DNA of 64,000 nt from Zymoseptoria tritici IPO323 (lineage: Eukaryota; Ascomycota; Dothideomycetes; Mycosphaerellales; Mycosphaerellaceae). Location of the stretch: NCBI RefSeq assembly GCF_000219625.1, contig NC_018208.1:806001-870000 (forward strand), given 5' to 3'. Below, one piece after another: positions 1 through 10,314 of the stretch; positions within the stretch are counted from its first letter, which is position 1; each line of letters opens with the position of its first letter. The position numbers and the translations under genes are program-made. The notes under the pieces are model-generated. The model was not told where the DNA came from. It worked only from the letters and a program-made list of their open reading frames with translations, and made no database searches.

Positions 1-603
1 TGTGGCGGCGCTGTGATTTGGCTTTCGCGGTCGGCGGCGAGTGGTGAGGGCGGAGTTCCACCATCGTGAAGGGTGATGGGACGGTGGATGTGAGGCGTGA
101 TGTTGTGTTTGTGGAAGAGAATGTAATGTCAGAGATGAAAGTGTTTGTTGAACGAAGTGAAGCTAAGTGGGGAAACGGGGGGCGAGGGGGTGAAGGTTGA
201 CGAGGAGGCATCGAGGTGAGAGCTGAAGAGCAGATGAACCTGTATGCGGAGGTGGTCTGTGCGTTGCGCGCAGGTGGATGATGTTGCTATGCCAGGATCC
301 GGAAAAGTGAGATGTTCGGTGAAAGAAAACAAAGAGAACATCAAGGAACAAACAACACCAAAGCGACCGACTGCATGTCAGCTGTCGTCCCTTCACATCA
401 CGAGCAGCATCCACCCACCTGACGACACCAGCGCATGCTCACAAATAACCTTACCGACCGTAGCATAGCGAGCAGTAGAAGTCTCGCTATATCGAAATTA
501 ACACGCAACGACTTTACTACCGGATCTGCTGCACACCCGCCCTCCTCTGTACTCGAAGCTGCGCCCAACCTACTAGAAGCACCTACTAGCACCTGGATTC
601 TTG
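1..603. other. Intergenic, no gene recognised
   Basis: Short overlapping frames on both strands, none with a recognisable protein or a plausible fungal start context. The last ~50 bases already contain repeated ctactag-type words like those in the decayed frame that follows, so the decayed repeat may extend slightly upstream. Confidence 0.5.
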
Positions 604-1716
604 ACTATGCCTGCGTTAACACTTTTCGAGTTGAAGAATTTGGTGGGGAATGGCTTTCTAAAGTATACGAGGGCAGAGTTGGATGCGAAGATGAGCAGCG
701 CTTATCCTCCGAGCGACACAGAAGTGAATCGTATACTCTTTTTTACCGCTGGCGAAGGAGCAGATTTTCGTAGGGAGATTCGGGATATGGCGCGCGTAGA
801 TAGCGGCGAGGAGACACTAGAGGATCTGTGGGCAGGCAAGGAAAATGTTAGCACCAAGTACGCGAGCGCTAGCGAGCGCCTCTAGAACTGGCAGCTACTA
901 GTGCGCGCGGAATCTCGAGCTAAGCTCATCGACCCGATCGTAAGGAAGATGACCTACAAGTATAAACATCTCTTTCTGGAGGCGCAAGACGAGGAGGAGA
1001 GCGACGCCACCGAGATAGACAACCCCCACGCCGGTGATCCGCTTATGGCGCGCATTAGATTCCCAGAGCCAGCCCGCGTCGAGTGCCTGACGCATGTCCA
1101 AAGCAAGAAGCTGTTGCGCTTGGTAATCGAAGGAGAGTTCCGGAAGATGAAGAAGCTGCCTAAGCTGTACGTCCGCGGCGAGCCAAAGTTCCACGAGAGG
1201 ATTGGACAGATCGCACCGAGAGTTACGGAATAGGAGGAGAGAGTAGTAAAAGCGGAGAAGGCAGCGGACAAGAAGGGGATTAAGAGGAACAGGAAAGAAC
1301 ACCTCTTACTATAGAACTGTAGGGAGTTAAGGTTCGTGCATTTAGAGAGTGACAAGATAGAGGCGATGTATATGTACGACCTGGCTCTACCAGTCTAAGC
1401 GACCGCATTAAGGAAGGCCCATAGAGAAACACCGCTTCTCGCAGAATTTACGCTGCAAAAGATGAAGGAAAGGGTAGAGAGCTTCAAAGAATAGGTTGAC
1501 AAGACGGCGACGCTACCTAAAGAGTACTAGCTCGGGTAGACCTAGAGGGGGCAGGAATACGAGTTAACGACCGATCCAAGGCTCCACAACATGATTCGAT
1601 GGTGTAAGAAGGACGAACTGGAGGCGGAGGTAATAGTGCACGTCGGGCGCTGCCCGCGAGCACCGAAGACCGTGAGAGAGGCAAAGTGGGCGACGGAGCC
1701 GGACGTGGGCTATTGA
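604..1716 (+). pseudogene. Decayed 370-codon reading frame with TAG/TAA-only internal stops
   Basis: One frame can be followed for 371 codons to a terminal TGA at 1714-1716. It is interrupted by eight in-frame stops: TAG at 883, 1231, 1312, 1492, 1528, 1537 and 1543, and TAA at 1396, with no internal TGA. Between the stops the peptide is coding-like: charged, low in Cys, with Lys/Glu-rich helical stretches. I do not recognise the family. A stop set restricted to TAG/TAA is what C-to-T change at CpA (from CAG, CAA or, on the other strand, TGG) would give, so RIP decay of a once-repeated gene or transposon gene is inferred. CpA/TpG remain common here, so mutation was light compared with the element at 39963-42963. 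An ATG in frame lies at 607. Confidence 0.5.
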
Positions 1717-2066
1717 TAAGTGGATGATATGGCGGATCAGCGATGAGACAGGCGGTAATGGCGTGGAGAGGCGAGATTGGCGTTGGTGTCGACATGGGGG
1801 TGCAGAACGGGTTTTTGGTCTGATTTGAGATAGTACAGACGAGATGAGGGATGGGAGTGGTGTATACAAGTGTGATACCGTTCTTGGAGTCATGCATGAT
1901 GAGACGAAGGAAAGACAGTAGGCGAACGAGAGGGATAGATGAAGAGAGGATAACGGCGTGTAGTTGAAATTGTAGAAAGGCCAAGCGTGAAGCGTGGCCC
2001 TGACTCACGCGACCGGGGTTAAGGTACTTGCCGTTACCCGCTTTGCTCCACGCGACTTGCTACCTC
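1717..2066. other. Intergenic gap
   Basis: About 350 bases between the decayed frame and the 3' end of the Cys-rich protein gene. The minus-strand frames here are Pro/Ser-rich and look like shadows. Nothing recognised. Confidence 0.5.
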
Positions 2067-2738
2067 TCACTCGCAATGCTCCCCTCCAACCCGGCACTTC
2101 GAACACTTCACTGATGCCTTGCCCTTCTCAAACAACTCGGCAGCCTCGTGTGTATAGACCTTACAAGGGCTGCTCCCAACACCGTTACGCTGCTCTCTTG
2201 TGAGACATTTCTTGCATGCAGGCTTCCGCATAGTAGCGTACTGTGGCTGCTCTTCGATCCGTGCTACGGCAGACATCTTGCGCTGCTCCTTTACGGGCAT
2301 ATTTTCCCACCCTATGATATCCATCTGCTTTGTCCACCACATTCCGGTCATCTGTGGTCGATACAACTGAGCAGTTCCAGATCCATTGGGGCGTCCACGG
2401 ACAACGCCTGGATCTTTGTGGTGTTGTTCTGGTGTGCGTGCTTGGCCGTGGGGTGGCGGTCGGCCATGTGAAAACATCGCGGTCGTATCTCCCTCTTCAT
2501 CCGAAGGCACCTCGAAGGGGTCTGAAGAGCGAGACGGAGGCAAGGTGTTGCGACGACGAATAATACGTTGAAGACGGCCAGGTCCATCATTTTCTGCTGG
2601 GGTTGGCTCGTGTACTGCTGGCAATAGGAGCTGGGATGGCGTGAACACAGGGTTTGGCTGTTCGTCTTGTTCGGTGTATTGGCTTATGTCTTCAAGCAAC
2701 GCACCGATGTCGACATCTTCAGATGGTGAGGTATTCAT
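2067..2738 (-). CDS. Hypothetical protein with C-terminal Cys cluster
   Basis: A single-exon frame of 223 aa starting at a true ATG (2736-2738). The first two thirds are acidic, Pro/Ser/Arg-rich and probably disordered. The last ~55 residues hold six cysteines including two CxxC pairs (CKKC and CSKC), an arrangement that could coordinate zinc. The central part contains several Trp residues in a short segment (WWTKQ, GWEN). I do not recognise the family and infer no function. It is transcribed toward the decayed frame at 604-1716 and its start faces the tRNA-Ser gene. A lineage-specific gene or a remnant of a mobile-element accessory ORF are both possible. The absence of internal stops argues that it is still intact. 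Confidence 0.55.
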   Translation of the reverse strand: MNTSPSEDVDIGALLEDISQYTEQDEQPNPVFTPSQLLLPAVHEPTPAENDGPGRLQRIIRRRNTLPPSRSSDPFEVPSDEEGDTTAMFSHGRPPPHGQARTPEQHHKDPGVVRGRPNGSGTAQLYRPQMTGMWWTKQMDIIGWENMPVKEQRKMSAVARIEEQPQYATMRKPACKKCLTREQRNGVGSSPCKVYTHEAAELFEKGKASVKCSKCRVGGEHCE

Positions 2739-3148
2739 GATTGTGTTCTTGGTGGTTTGATGAGTTCAGGGGATGTACGACGGGCAGCGTGGGTGGGGCA
2801 TGAAGGGTCTTATAGTATTCAGCAGTAGCGGTTGAAGCTTTGTGGACAATACGAAGCCGAAGGGTTCGCGTATTGCTCTTGTTGTTGTCTGGCATTCATC
2901 TCATTGTCTATCGCACTTTCCGTGTCGCACCAGTTTGAGGAGTCAAGTGTCACTCGGTCACCGAACGGGATCGCGCTCAGGTCGAGCAATAGAGTATCGG
3001 CTTCATGTTTTTTTTAACTATTCGTTCAGCCGACGGTCATGCACGTGTTGTTTGAATACGTGCTCCTCTGGAGGAGGAGGGGATGGAATGGCGAGCAGCT
3101 GTGCGTCTGCACTTAGTACATATAGAGTTCACACGCCCATTACGCAAT
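2739..3148. other. Intergenic gap upstream of the tRNA gene
   Basis: About 410 bases between the start of the Cys-rich protein gene and tRNA-Ser. It includes a T-run (about 3009-3016). No protein-coding frame is convincing. Confidence 0.5.
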
Positions 3149-3239
3149 GTCAAAGTGGCCGAGTGGTTAAGGCGTCTGACTTGAATTGGTTCGAAATCAG
3201 ATATTTTCGGATGCGCAGGTTCAAATCCTGTCTTTGACG
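3149..3239 (+). tRNA. tRNA-Ser(UGA) with a 10-nt intron
   Basis: A class II tRNA folds directly. The acceptor stem gtcaaag (3149-3155) pairs perfectly with ctttgac (3232-3238), with discriminator G at 3239. The D-arm is of the type tggccgagtggttaaggc. The anticodon stem tctga/tcaga flanks the loop CTTGAAA, with anticodon TGA at 3182-3184. An insertion of 10 nt (3186-3195) directly after base 37 is at the canonical nuclear tRNA intron position. A long variable arm and a T-arm with ggttcaaatcc follow. The mature RNA would be 81 nt before CCA addition. The loop and arms match fungal serine tRNAs decoding UCA, so identity is firm. Internal A and B boxes are present in the D- and T-arm sequences. 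Confidence 0.93.
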
Positions 3240-3247
3240 AGCAACTG

Positions 3248-3258
3248 TTTTTATTTTT
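3248..3258 (+). terminator. Pol III terminator of tRNA-Ser
   Basis: Two runs of five T (3248-3252 and 3254-3258) begin nine bases after the tRNA 3' end, the usual RNA polymerase III stop signal. Confidence 0.8.
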
Positions 3259-3260
3259 AT

Positions 3261-3295
3261 CGGAAGGTGCGCAGGTTCGAATCCTGTCTTCAGCG
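3261..3295 (+). pseudogene. 3' half of a second tRNA (Ser-like)
   Basis: This stretch contains a complete T-arm (caggttcgaatcctg) followed by cttcagc and g, which fits the 3' strand of an acceptor stem plus discriminator. There is no matching 5' half (gctgaag, D-arm, anticodon arm) upstream. It resembles the tRNA-Ser immediately before it in the T-arm region but has a different acceptor sequence, so it looks like the tail of another serine isoacceptor. The bases cca follow directly (3296-3298), then another T-run (3301-3305). Confidence 0.6.
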
Positions 3296-3305
3296 CCATC
3301 TTTTT

Positions 3306-4094
3306 GCTTTCGTTTGATATGCTCGGCGTCCGGTTTGGCCTTATATTGCGCGTGCAATGGCAAAATCCATTTTGCTATTGCAGTCAGTCGACGCTGGAGC
3401 GAGCAGTCTTGGTCGTGACCATTCAGCGTTGAAGTACACCATAGTCGTTCTGCTCGTTCGTGAGAGGAACCTCTCTGCTGGCAAATCGGTATGATTTTGC
3501 ATGGACAGGGCTCGTTTCGGCGTTGGCGATATGACTGCTTGCTCATGAAACAACTTCCGGTTCGGGAGGCAGGTCGGATCAAAATCTCACAGTCAGGTCG
3601 GATTGCCTGTGCAGAGTTGTGCGAGTTCTCGTCTGTCGTCAGCGTTAGTTGAGACAGCCCCGGACCAGTCTAGGAGCATAGCTCCTAGCTTGTTGACGTT
3701 ACCGAGATCTTGCGGTGTGGGTGGTACTGAGGCACCATTGATCGCCAATCGGTCGTCCAATGTTATCGATGTATGGAGGATGCAGTTGAGGCATTTCTTT
3801 GTTCCGCCATGAGGTGACGTCCAGAGCTTCGCATCGCGCCTGCCGACTTCTCTTCCCACGACGTCGGTCGTTTACTTCCAACTCATCTCAAAATACCTGC
3901 GGTCCCTACAGCTCCTCGCATCGAAGCCGTCTAGAATGACGTGTCACTCGCTGCATACAGGTCTCCGGTCATAGCATTGGCGGTGTGGTATTGCCATGTT
4001 TTGAACACCCCACCTTGAAACGCCAGGACACCTCCCACACCGCGACGTAGGTCTCGAACAATACAGAGCCGGATCTCTGATATAAAGGAACGAA
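3306..4094. other. Intergenic, upstream of the channel gene
   Basis: About 790 bases with no supported gene. A tataaa word lies only 14 bases before the chosen YVC1 ATG, too close to be a normal TATA box. Confidence 0.5.
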
Positions 4095-6453
4095 ATGGAC
4101 GACCACTCGCCATCACCGCGGTTGTCGCGGACCACGACATTCCTCGAAGGAGCACGACGTACGAGCGATGGATCACAGACATTGGAGCGTGCAGAGACGA
4201 ATCGAAGCGACGGAGATGGCTCCACGCACATCAGAATGGAAGAGCCAGCTATGAGACCGGCAATGCTCACACGGAAATCTCTGAGAGGTGCCAGCACGAA
4301 GAGTATATCCGAAGCATTACGAGCGGCACGGTCACGAGAAGAGCAGGATACACTTTTAGGAGATGGCGTTGAGGCGGACGACGATGGATGCTATCCTCCG
4401 AGAAAGAATGATGATCCACGAATACCAAATCCGCATAGAGCGTTGCCGGTGTACAATACAACCCACAAGATCAGGCGTTTGATCATTGCTAGCATCGGTA
4501 GGGAGACCGTATCCTCTTCGGTCGCACATGTAGCTAATTAGGCTGTATGTAGATGATCCGTACAGCAACGAGCAACTGAGAAGTCCACGCATGAACGCCG
4601 CAGTCGTTCGGCCGTTGGTCGATCATCTCTACGACCCGGACGACGTCTCCATTGTCTTCTGTCTGCTGGTCAACCGCGTGCAATTCTTGAGGGAGCAGTC
4701 GTACCAGGCACATCATCAAACAGTCAACATTACGAGGGCGTATCTGTGCGAGCTGGTCGCAAGTCGAGTATTACGACGCTTCGATGAGGACCATGAAGGC
4801 AGAGATGGTCTGCTCAAGCTGGCGAATGTTCTCGTGGCTGGATTCGAGCCATTCCAAAACGCTCCGTCTGAAGTCACAAGAGAGCACAGAACCGCTCTGC
4901 ATTGGACGATCAGATGGCATCTTGCTCGCCCGGAAGGACAGCGCATGCTTACGGCACTGGAAGTTGCCATTGTGTCCGAGTCGAAGAGCTTTCTCAGCAG
5001 CTCAGCCTGCCAAAAGATTGTGGAGAACGTCTATCGCGGACGAATAATCTATACTCCCACATCGTTCATCGACATCCTTCCGGACCACTACAAAGACCGC
5101 GGCATCACACTTTACGACCCACGGCGTGCACCTCTCCTCAACCAATATCGCCTCATTGTCCCACGCACACGCAACATCATCGAAGGAGTCCAATTCGCCA
5201 TTCTGCTGATTCTCTACGTCCTTACCATGACCATCGAAGCGGAGACCATTGGCCCTAGTCATCTAGAATTCACCAAACTCGAGCTCGTCTTCATCATATA
5301 CGCCATCGGCTGGAACCTCGACGAAATTGCCTCGATCCTGATGCACGGCTGGACCGTCCATACAGAAAACCTGTGGTCCTTCCTCGATATCACCTTCGTC
5401 TTCATCTTCTGGACATACCTCGGCGTGCGCACCAACGGCCTTATGTACAACGATCCGGCGACCAGCAAACTCGCCTCCGACATCCTCGCCATGGCGGCGC
5501 CGGTCCTCCTGCCGCGGCTTGCCTTCTGTGTCATGTCAGAAAACATGCTGTTCATATCCCTCCGCGCCATGATGTCGGATTTCACCTTCCTAACTCTTCT
5601 CGCATGCTGGTGCTTCGGTGGCTTCATCCTCGCCATGTGGTGGCTCAGCGAAGGCCAAGAAGGCTTTCTCAACCATACAATAATCACCATCTCCAAGTGG
5701 ATGCTCTGGATCTGGTTCGGGCTGGATGGTACAGGTATCCAGCGCAGTGTGGAAATGCACTGGTTCCTTGGTCCACTCCTCATGATCATGTTCGCTTTCC
5801 TCGGCAACACCCTCTTTATGACCATCCTTGTCGCGATGCTGTCCAATACGTACGCCTCCCTCTCCAAAAACGCCACGGCCGAGATAGAATTCCGCCGCGC
5901 TGTGCTCACTTTCGAAGGAGTCAAGTCGGACGCTCTGTTCGCCTATCGTCCACCCTTCAACGTCCTCGCATTGGTAATCCTACTACCACTCAAATTCGTA
6001 CTTACACCTCGTTGGTTCCACAAAGTGAACATCACCGCAGTCCGCATCCTCAACGCTCCGATCCTGCTGCTGATATCCTGGTACGAGCGTCGCTACCTCT
6101 GGAAACGCCCAACCCTCCTTTCGCCTCCCAGGAAACATACCTGGCTTTCCATGTGGGAGCGCTTCGGCGCGCACGGCGACTTGCAAGCAGTGTTCGACTC
6201 GGATCCACCGCAGAGTGTATTGGATGAGTTCGATGACGTGGACGATGTGCTGGGCCTGGAATTGGTGGATGGGTTTGATTACACGAGTGCGATGAGGGCG
6301 AGGAGAGGGAGTAGGTCGATCAGCGAGGCGAGTGGAGTGTTCTATTCGAGGTCAAGGAGTCGGTTGAACGGTATCAGGAGGAACGGCAGGAGAGGGGATA
6401 GTTGGCCAGAGGTACCGGTCCCGGATGGGAATGATGATGGAGGGCAGGTTTGA
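4095..6453 (+). CDS. YVC1: YVC1-type vacuolar TRP cation channel
   Basis: Two exons, 4095-4497 and 4553-6453, give 767 aa. The 55-nt intron restores a junction reading IDDPYSNEQLRSPR, typical of this family just before the conserved segment around VRPLVDHLYDPDD. The protein has a disordered Ser/Arg-rich N-terminus (~1-110), a conserved cytosolic domain (~130-340), then six to seven hydrophobic segments (~340-600) including a pore-like region with conserved Trp/Gly, and a cytosolic tail rich in Asp and Arg/Ser. Family knowledge: fungal YVC1 releases Ca2+ from the vacuole in response to hyperosmotic and mechanical stress. The length is slightly above the yeast protein (about 675 aa), mainly from the termini. 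The start was chosen as the first ATG of the long 5' exon; a later start is possible. Confidence 0.9.
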
Positions 6454-7013
6454 GAGGGCATGGTGTACGTGCTGATAGTGTGAGGGTACCAGTACAAGAA
6501 AGTTACTTTGTGCCAGGGTTTGAGAGCAAGAAGAGGAAGAACTCTTCTACGAAATCAGGACTCTGGACTTGCCGAAAAAGCATGTGCTTCTCACGGAATG
6601 ACTGTTACATCACTGAAGACTGCCATCACTGGATTCGTAGAGTGGTCGTCGTAATGGGACAGACGGATCGATTAATGCCAAAAGCAAGCGAATGCTGGTT
6701 GTGTCCTTCAGTGGAGAGGACACCGGATCAGCGCCAGGCGACAACATCCACGCGTGTTGCGAGCTCTGGGCATCGGAGCAAGCACAAGGGTCTTAACCTT
6801 GCAGGCTTGGGGCCACGTCACCAGATTACTCTGCAGGTTGGGGCATCCCTGGAGCAAGCACCGACTGCTCCGGTCCGGGGATGCGTCCGAAGAGGATAAG
6901 TAGCCTCTGTTGATCGCTTGAAAGCCATCGATGCTGACCTGCAGACCTGCAAGCTCGCAAGAACGAATCGGAACCCACCAAAGCAAACAACAAGCTATCA
7001 AACCAAGTCGAAC
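6454..7013. other. Intergenic gap
   Basis: About 560 bases covering the YVC1 3' flank and the promoter of the first small secreted protein gene. No gene recognised. Confidence 0.5.
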
Positions 7014-7404
7014 ATGCACGCTTTCAAGGTCTTCGCCATGCTGTTCTTCAGCTCCGCGCTCGCCGGTACGTCCACCCTCGTCTGTCTTGCCCAATTCAGC
7101 ATTCTCCTCCTCGCCTCGTGTCTTCACACAAGACTGCCCGACTGCACCTTCCCGCCCGAAAACATTGAAGACTGACTCTCGGCCTCACAGCGCCAGCGCC
7201 AGCGCCAGCGCCATGGTTCCCTGGCTGTACCTCAACAGGAGGTACGTCCCGCTCGTCTCCTCTCCTCGATCTAATCGGCTAACGTGAGCGGCAGCATCCT
7301 GCACCGCCGACAACCAATGCTGCGGAGGACCGGGTGTCTGCTACAACGATTACGACATCGAACTTCAGACCAACTTCAAATGCCACGATGACGCTCCAGC
7401 CTGA
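7014..7404 (+). CDS. Small secreted protein, six Cys, knottin-like spacing
   Basis: Three exons, 7014-7065, 7191-7241 and 7295-7404, with GT-AG introns of 125 and 53 nt; the second has a ctaac branch site. They encode 70 aa. Residues 1-17 are a clear signal peptide (MHAFKVFAMLFFSSALA). A Pro-Ala repeat follows (about residues 19-25), coded by the tandem cgccag run. The C-terminal half has six cysteines spaced C-x6-C-x5-CC-x5-C-x13-C, the order seen in inhibitor-cystine-knot peptides. Function is unknown. An apoplastic effector, a defence peptide or a wall-associated peptide are possibilities, and structure is inferred from spacing only. A minisatellite begins 36 bases after the stop. A second small secreted protein gene lies 1.1 kb downstream in the same orientation. 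Confidence 0.75.
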
Positions 7405-7440
7405 GCCGCCTGTTGCAGGCGGGGATGGCTTTCCGACGCT

Positions 7441-8143
7441 ATCCTTGGACCTCACCGCCTTCAAGGAGTGCTCTTTTGGCTTTTGCGCGAATTGTTTTCA
7501 TTAGCTATGTGTTCAGGAGGGAGGATGCTGGAACTCGCGAATTTTGTTCAGGAGGGAGGAAGCTGGTACTCGCGACTTTCGCTCATGGTTATCCTGGCTA
7601 CCGGGTGACAGCAGAATAGCAACAATGACAAAATATCGCTATTCTTGGACCTCACCGCCTTCAAGGATTGCTCTTTTGGCTTTTGCGCGAATTGGTCTCA
7701 TTAGCTATGTGTTCAGGAGGGAGGATGCTGGAACTCGCGAATTTTGTTCAGGAGGGAGGAAGCTGGTACTCGCGACTTTCGCTCATGGTTATCCTGGCTA
7801 CCGGGTGACAGCAGAATAGCAACAATGACAAAATATCGCTATTCTTGGACCTCACCGCCTTCAAGGATTGCTCCTTTGGCTTGTGCGGGAATTGTTTTCA
7901 TTAGCTACATGAGGATGCTGGTACTCGCGACTTTCGCTCATGGTTATCCTGGCTACCGGGTGACAGCAGAATAGCAACAATGACAAAATATCGCTATTCT
8001 TGGACCTCACCGCCTTCAAGGATTGCTCCTTTGGCTTGTGCGGGAATTGTTTTCATTAGCTACATGAGGATGCTGGTACTCGCGACTTTCGCTCATAGTT
8101 ATCCTGGCTACCGGGTGATAGCAGAATAGCAACAATGACAAAA
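7441..8143 (+). repeat. Four-unit tandem repeat (200, 200, 155, ~148 bp)
   Basis: Near-identical units begin with at(c/t)cttggacctcaccgcc at 7441, 7641, 7841 and 7996. Units 1 and 2 are exactly 200 bp. Units 3 and 4 lack about 45 bp in the middle. Each long unit carries an internal 35-bp-offset duplication of a ggagggagga...gctgg...actcgcga block, and the short units look like collapses across that internal repeat. Because 200 is not a multiple of three, the open frames inside do not form a continuous coding repeat, so this is treated as a non-coding minisatellite. Confidence 0.92.
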
Positions 8144-8525
8144 CACCGCGTCCCAGCTTTTCGCCACACTGATCCGCCATCAAAGTTGCCATGTCAATGT
8201 TTGAAAAGAGAGAGAGGGTATGTCAAGTAGAAGGAGGATCTCCAAGTGCCTTTAGAACGAACAAACATCGCGAATGTAGGTCGCAAAGGAGATCGCGAAG
8301 CTAGAGCATTGCTGCTAGAACTTGTGTCCCAACTCCTCATCTTGTTGCCACCACCTTGCCAGGACCAGGCTGGTGCCCATCTGACTGACAATGCACATAA
8401 GACCGCCCTGCTTTCCCCCCTCGCTATCCACCTCTTCCTCCCACACTGCCTTTTCACTCCATTCTTACCGACCACATCTCCCGACCACACGCACCAAAGG
8501 AAATCCCAACAACGACGACGACACC
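8144..8525. other. Promoter region of the second small secreted protein gene
   Basis: Unique sequence between the tandem repeat and the next ATG. Roughly 8406-8500 is strongly C/T-rich on the coding strand, a common feature of fungal core promoters. No TATA box is evident. Confidence 0.5.
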
Positions 8526-8910
8526 ATGAAGCTTCTGACAACCACCCTCTTCATTACCCTCATCTCGACCACCCTCGCGATCGTGAGTCCTCCCTGCCTT
8601 GACTACCATTCCCCTCGCCCTAACCATCTGCAGGACCCACCATACCCGCCAGGCACTTGCAAAGAATCCGACGAAGAACTCGGTCCCAACTACCCGTACG
8701 GCGTTTGCGACGTCGAGATTGCTGGCTCGCGCAAGCAGGCTCCGGGACAAATCGAAGCGCCGTGTGGAAAGGTAACGCAGAACCCACACGACGAACTTCT
8801 ACGTCTTGCGTGTTGCTGACTTTGTTGGGATCTTGCAGAAAACGCCGTGTCGGGACGTTACGAAGCCTTGCTACATTGCGGATGATGGCACCACGGCGAC
8901 TTGTCCGTAG
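8526..8910 (+). CDS. Small secreted Cys-rich protein
   Basis: Three exons, 8526-8582, 8634-8771 and 8839-8910, all joined in phase 0 with GT-AG introns of 51 and 67 nt. They encode 88 aa. Residues 1-19 form a hydrophobic signal peptide (MKLLTTTLFITLISTTLAI). The mature ~69-residue peptide has six cysteines, is rich in Pro and acidic residues and has no transmembrane segment or GPI signal. I do not recognise the family. The size, secretion signal and even Cys number fit the general profile of fungal effector-like or wall-associated small secreted proteins. It shows no obvious similarity to the neighbour at 7014-7404 apart from architecture. Confidence 0.75.
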
Positions 8911-10314
8911 GTGCGTGGGGTGCGATTGCTCGCATGGCTTTTTCGTCAGGCGATCAGCTTTGTGCAACGCCTTCGGAACCGCGTGTCTCATTGCTTCAAT
9001 GTTCGGTAATGGGACGAATGCTGTTCAACGGGCGAGTGGCTGTGCGTTATCAGATGAAAAGTAGTCCAGGCGACAGGACGCATCGAGTGCTTCAAGGTGA
9101 GGCACTTGCAGGCATGGTGTTGATGGTATTGTGGACGAGAAGTGAATCAATGGCTATCGTGATGGAGTTGAGGTGGGATTTTGGCTTGGCATTTCCGGGC
9201 CCTTGTGCACGCGATTAATACTTCCAGTACGGTAGTTAGTTTCCTACCACGACAACCTTTCTTTGATAAATTGAGATGCAGACTTGACCATCGAGAATTT
9301 CTCCCGAGTCCTATCGAAGCCGTCGACATGGTCGAATCGCATCGCTCAGGCCGTTTGTGAAATTTCATGCATCGTGAGCTCTTGATCGAATGCGCAAAAA
9401 TCTTCAGCCATACAGGCAAATCAGAAGGATCTGCCAGTCTCCAGACGAAGAATCCACAGCTAAAGACATTATCGAGCCTTTTGCATCGACTTCGTAGTGC
9501 GACGACAGCCGTGAAGCAGGATGTATGTCCCAGATTCTATCCTCTGCCGCGACTCATCACGTCGACTGACGCGCGGAGTAGTGAGTGGCCTGCGAACGCC
9601 GGCGTCCAGTACTGTGGTCCATGCTGCAACGACGACGACCCAGACACCAAGACCACCGGGCTTACCTGCCATTGAGCAGATCTCTCGGATTGACAAACAC
9701 CAAGACAGGCGTCTGCAGATTCGCTCGAGAGTGACCACGGCGCATGGGAAACCAGATGTGAGGTCTGGATCCGAAGGCAGATGTTTGCACCTTCTCATTC
9801 GAGAGCCAACAGCGCATGGAGTTTCAGACGGAGGTCGTTTGGCGGAACACATGGCCTGACCGGTGTATTTCAAAGATATTGATAGACCGTACAAGCTTGG
9901 CGAAATTCCGCCTCGCCCGTCTTCATTTCAGTCTCCCAGTGGTTGACAATTCGGCATGCCGCCTAATCAGCCAGGCTCGTTCCTTCCTTGAAAGCAAGCG
10001 GCGACTTCCAGAAATGCAGCGTGGAGCTATTCGGGAAGATGGTCGTGTCTCGGCCCGGTGACATCAAGCTCAAGGGGAGTAATGTGACACGTGGCTCTCC
10101 ACGCCAAACTCACCGTCGAGGCTGTTGCATCACAACCATACTCAACGTGCGAAAGACAAACGATGCTCCTTTTGATTCCTAGAAAGAACAATACAGCAAA
10201 GACAGATCGTTACTTCACATTGAATAGTCCAAGAGATAATCCTCAGTCAGATTGAACACTCAGGACACCCATTCTTCGCCTTCCGAATCAGTCAAACAGC
10301 ACTGCTCTCTTCCT
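8911..10314. other. Long gap, no gene recognised
   Basis: About 1.4 kb with only short frames on both strands. None has a signal peptide, a known motif or a consistent intron structure. The right end contains the 3' flank of PDI. Confidence 0.5.

Noticed and set aside
3037..3582. A 181-codon minus-strand frame crossing the tRNA-Ser gene
   Set aside because: It is the antisense reading of the tRNA and its 3' fragment (RLNHSATLT, RIRTC), a well-known false protein pattern.
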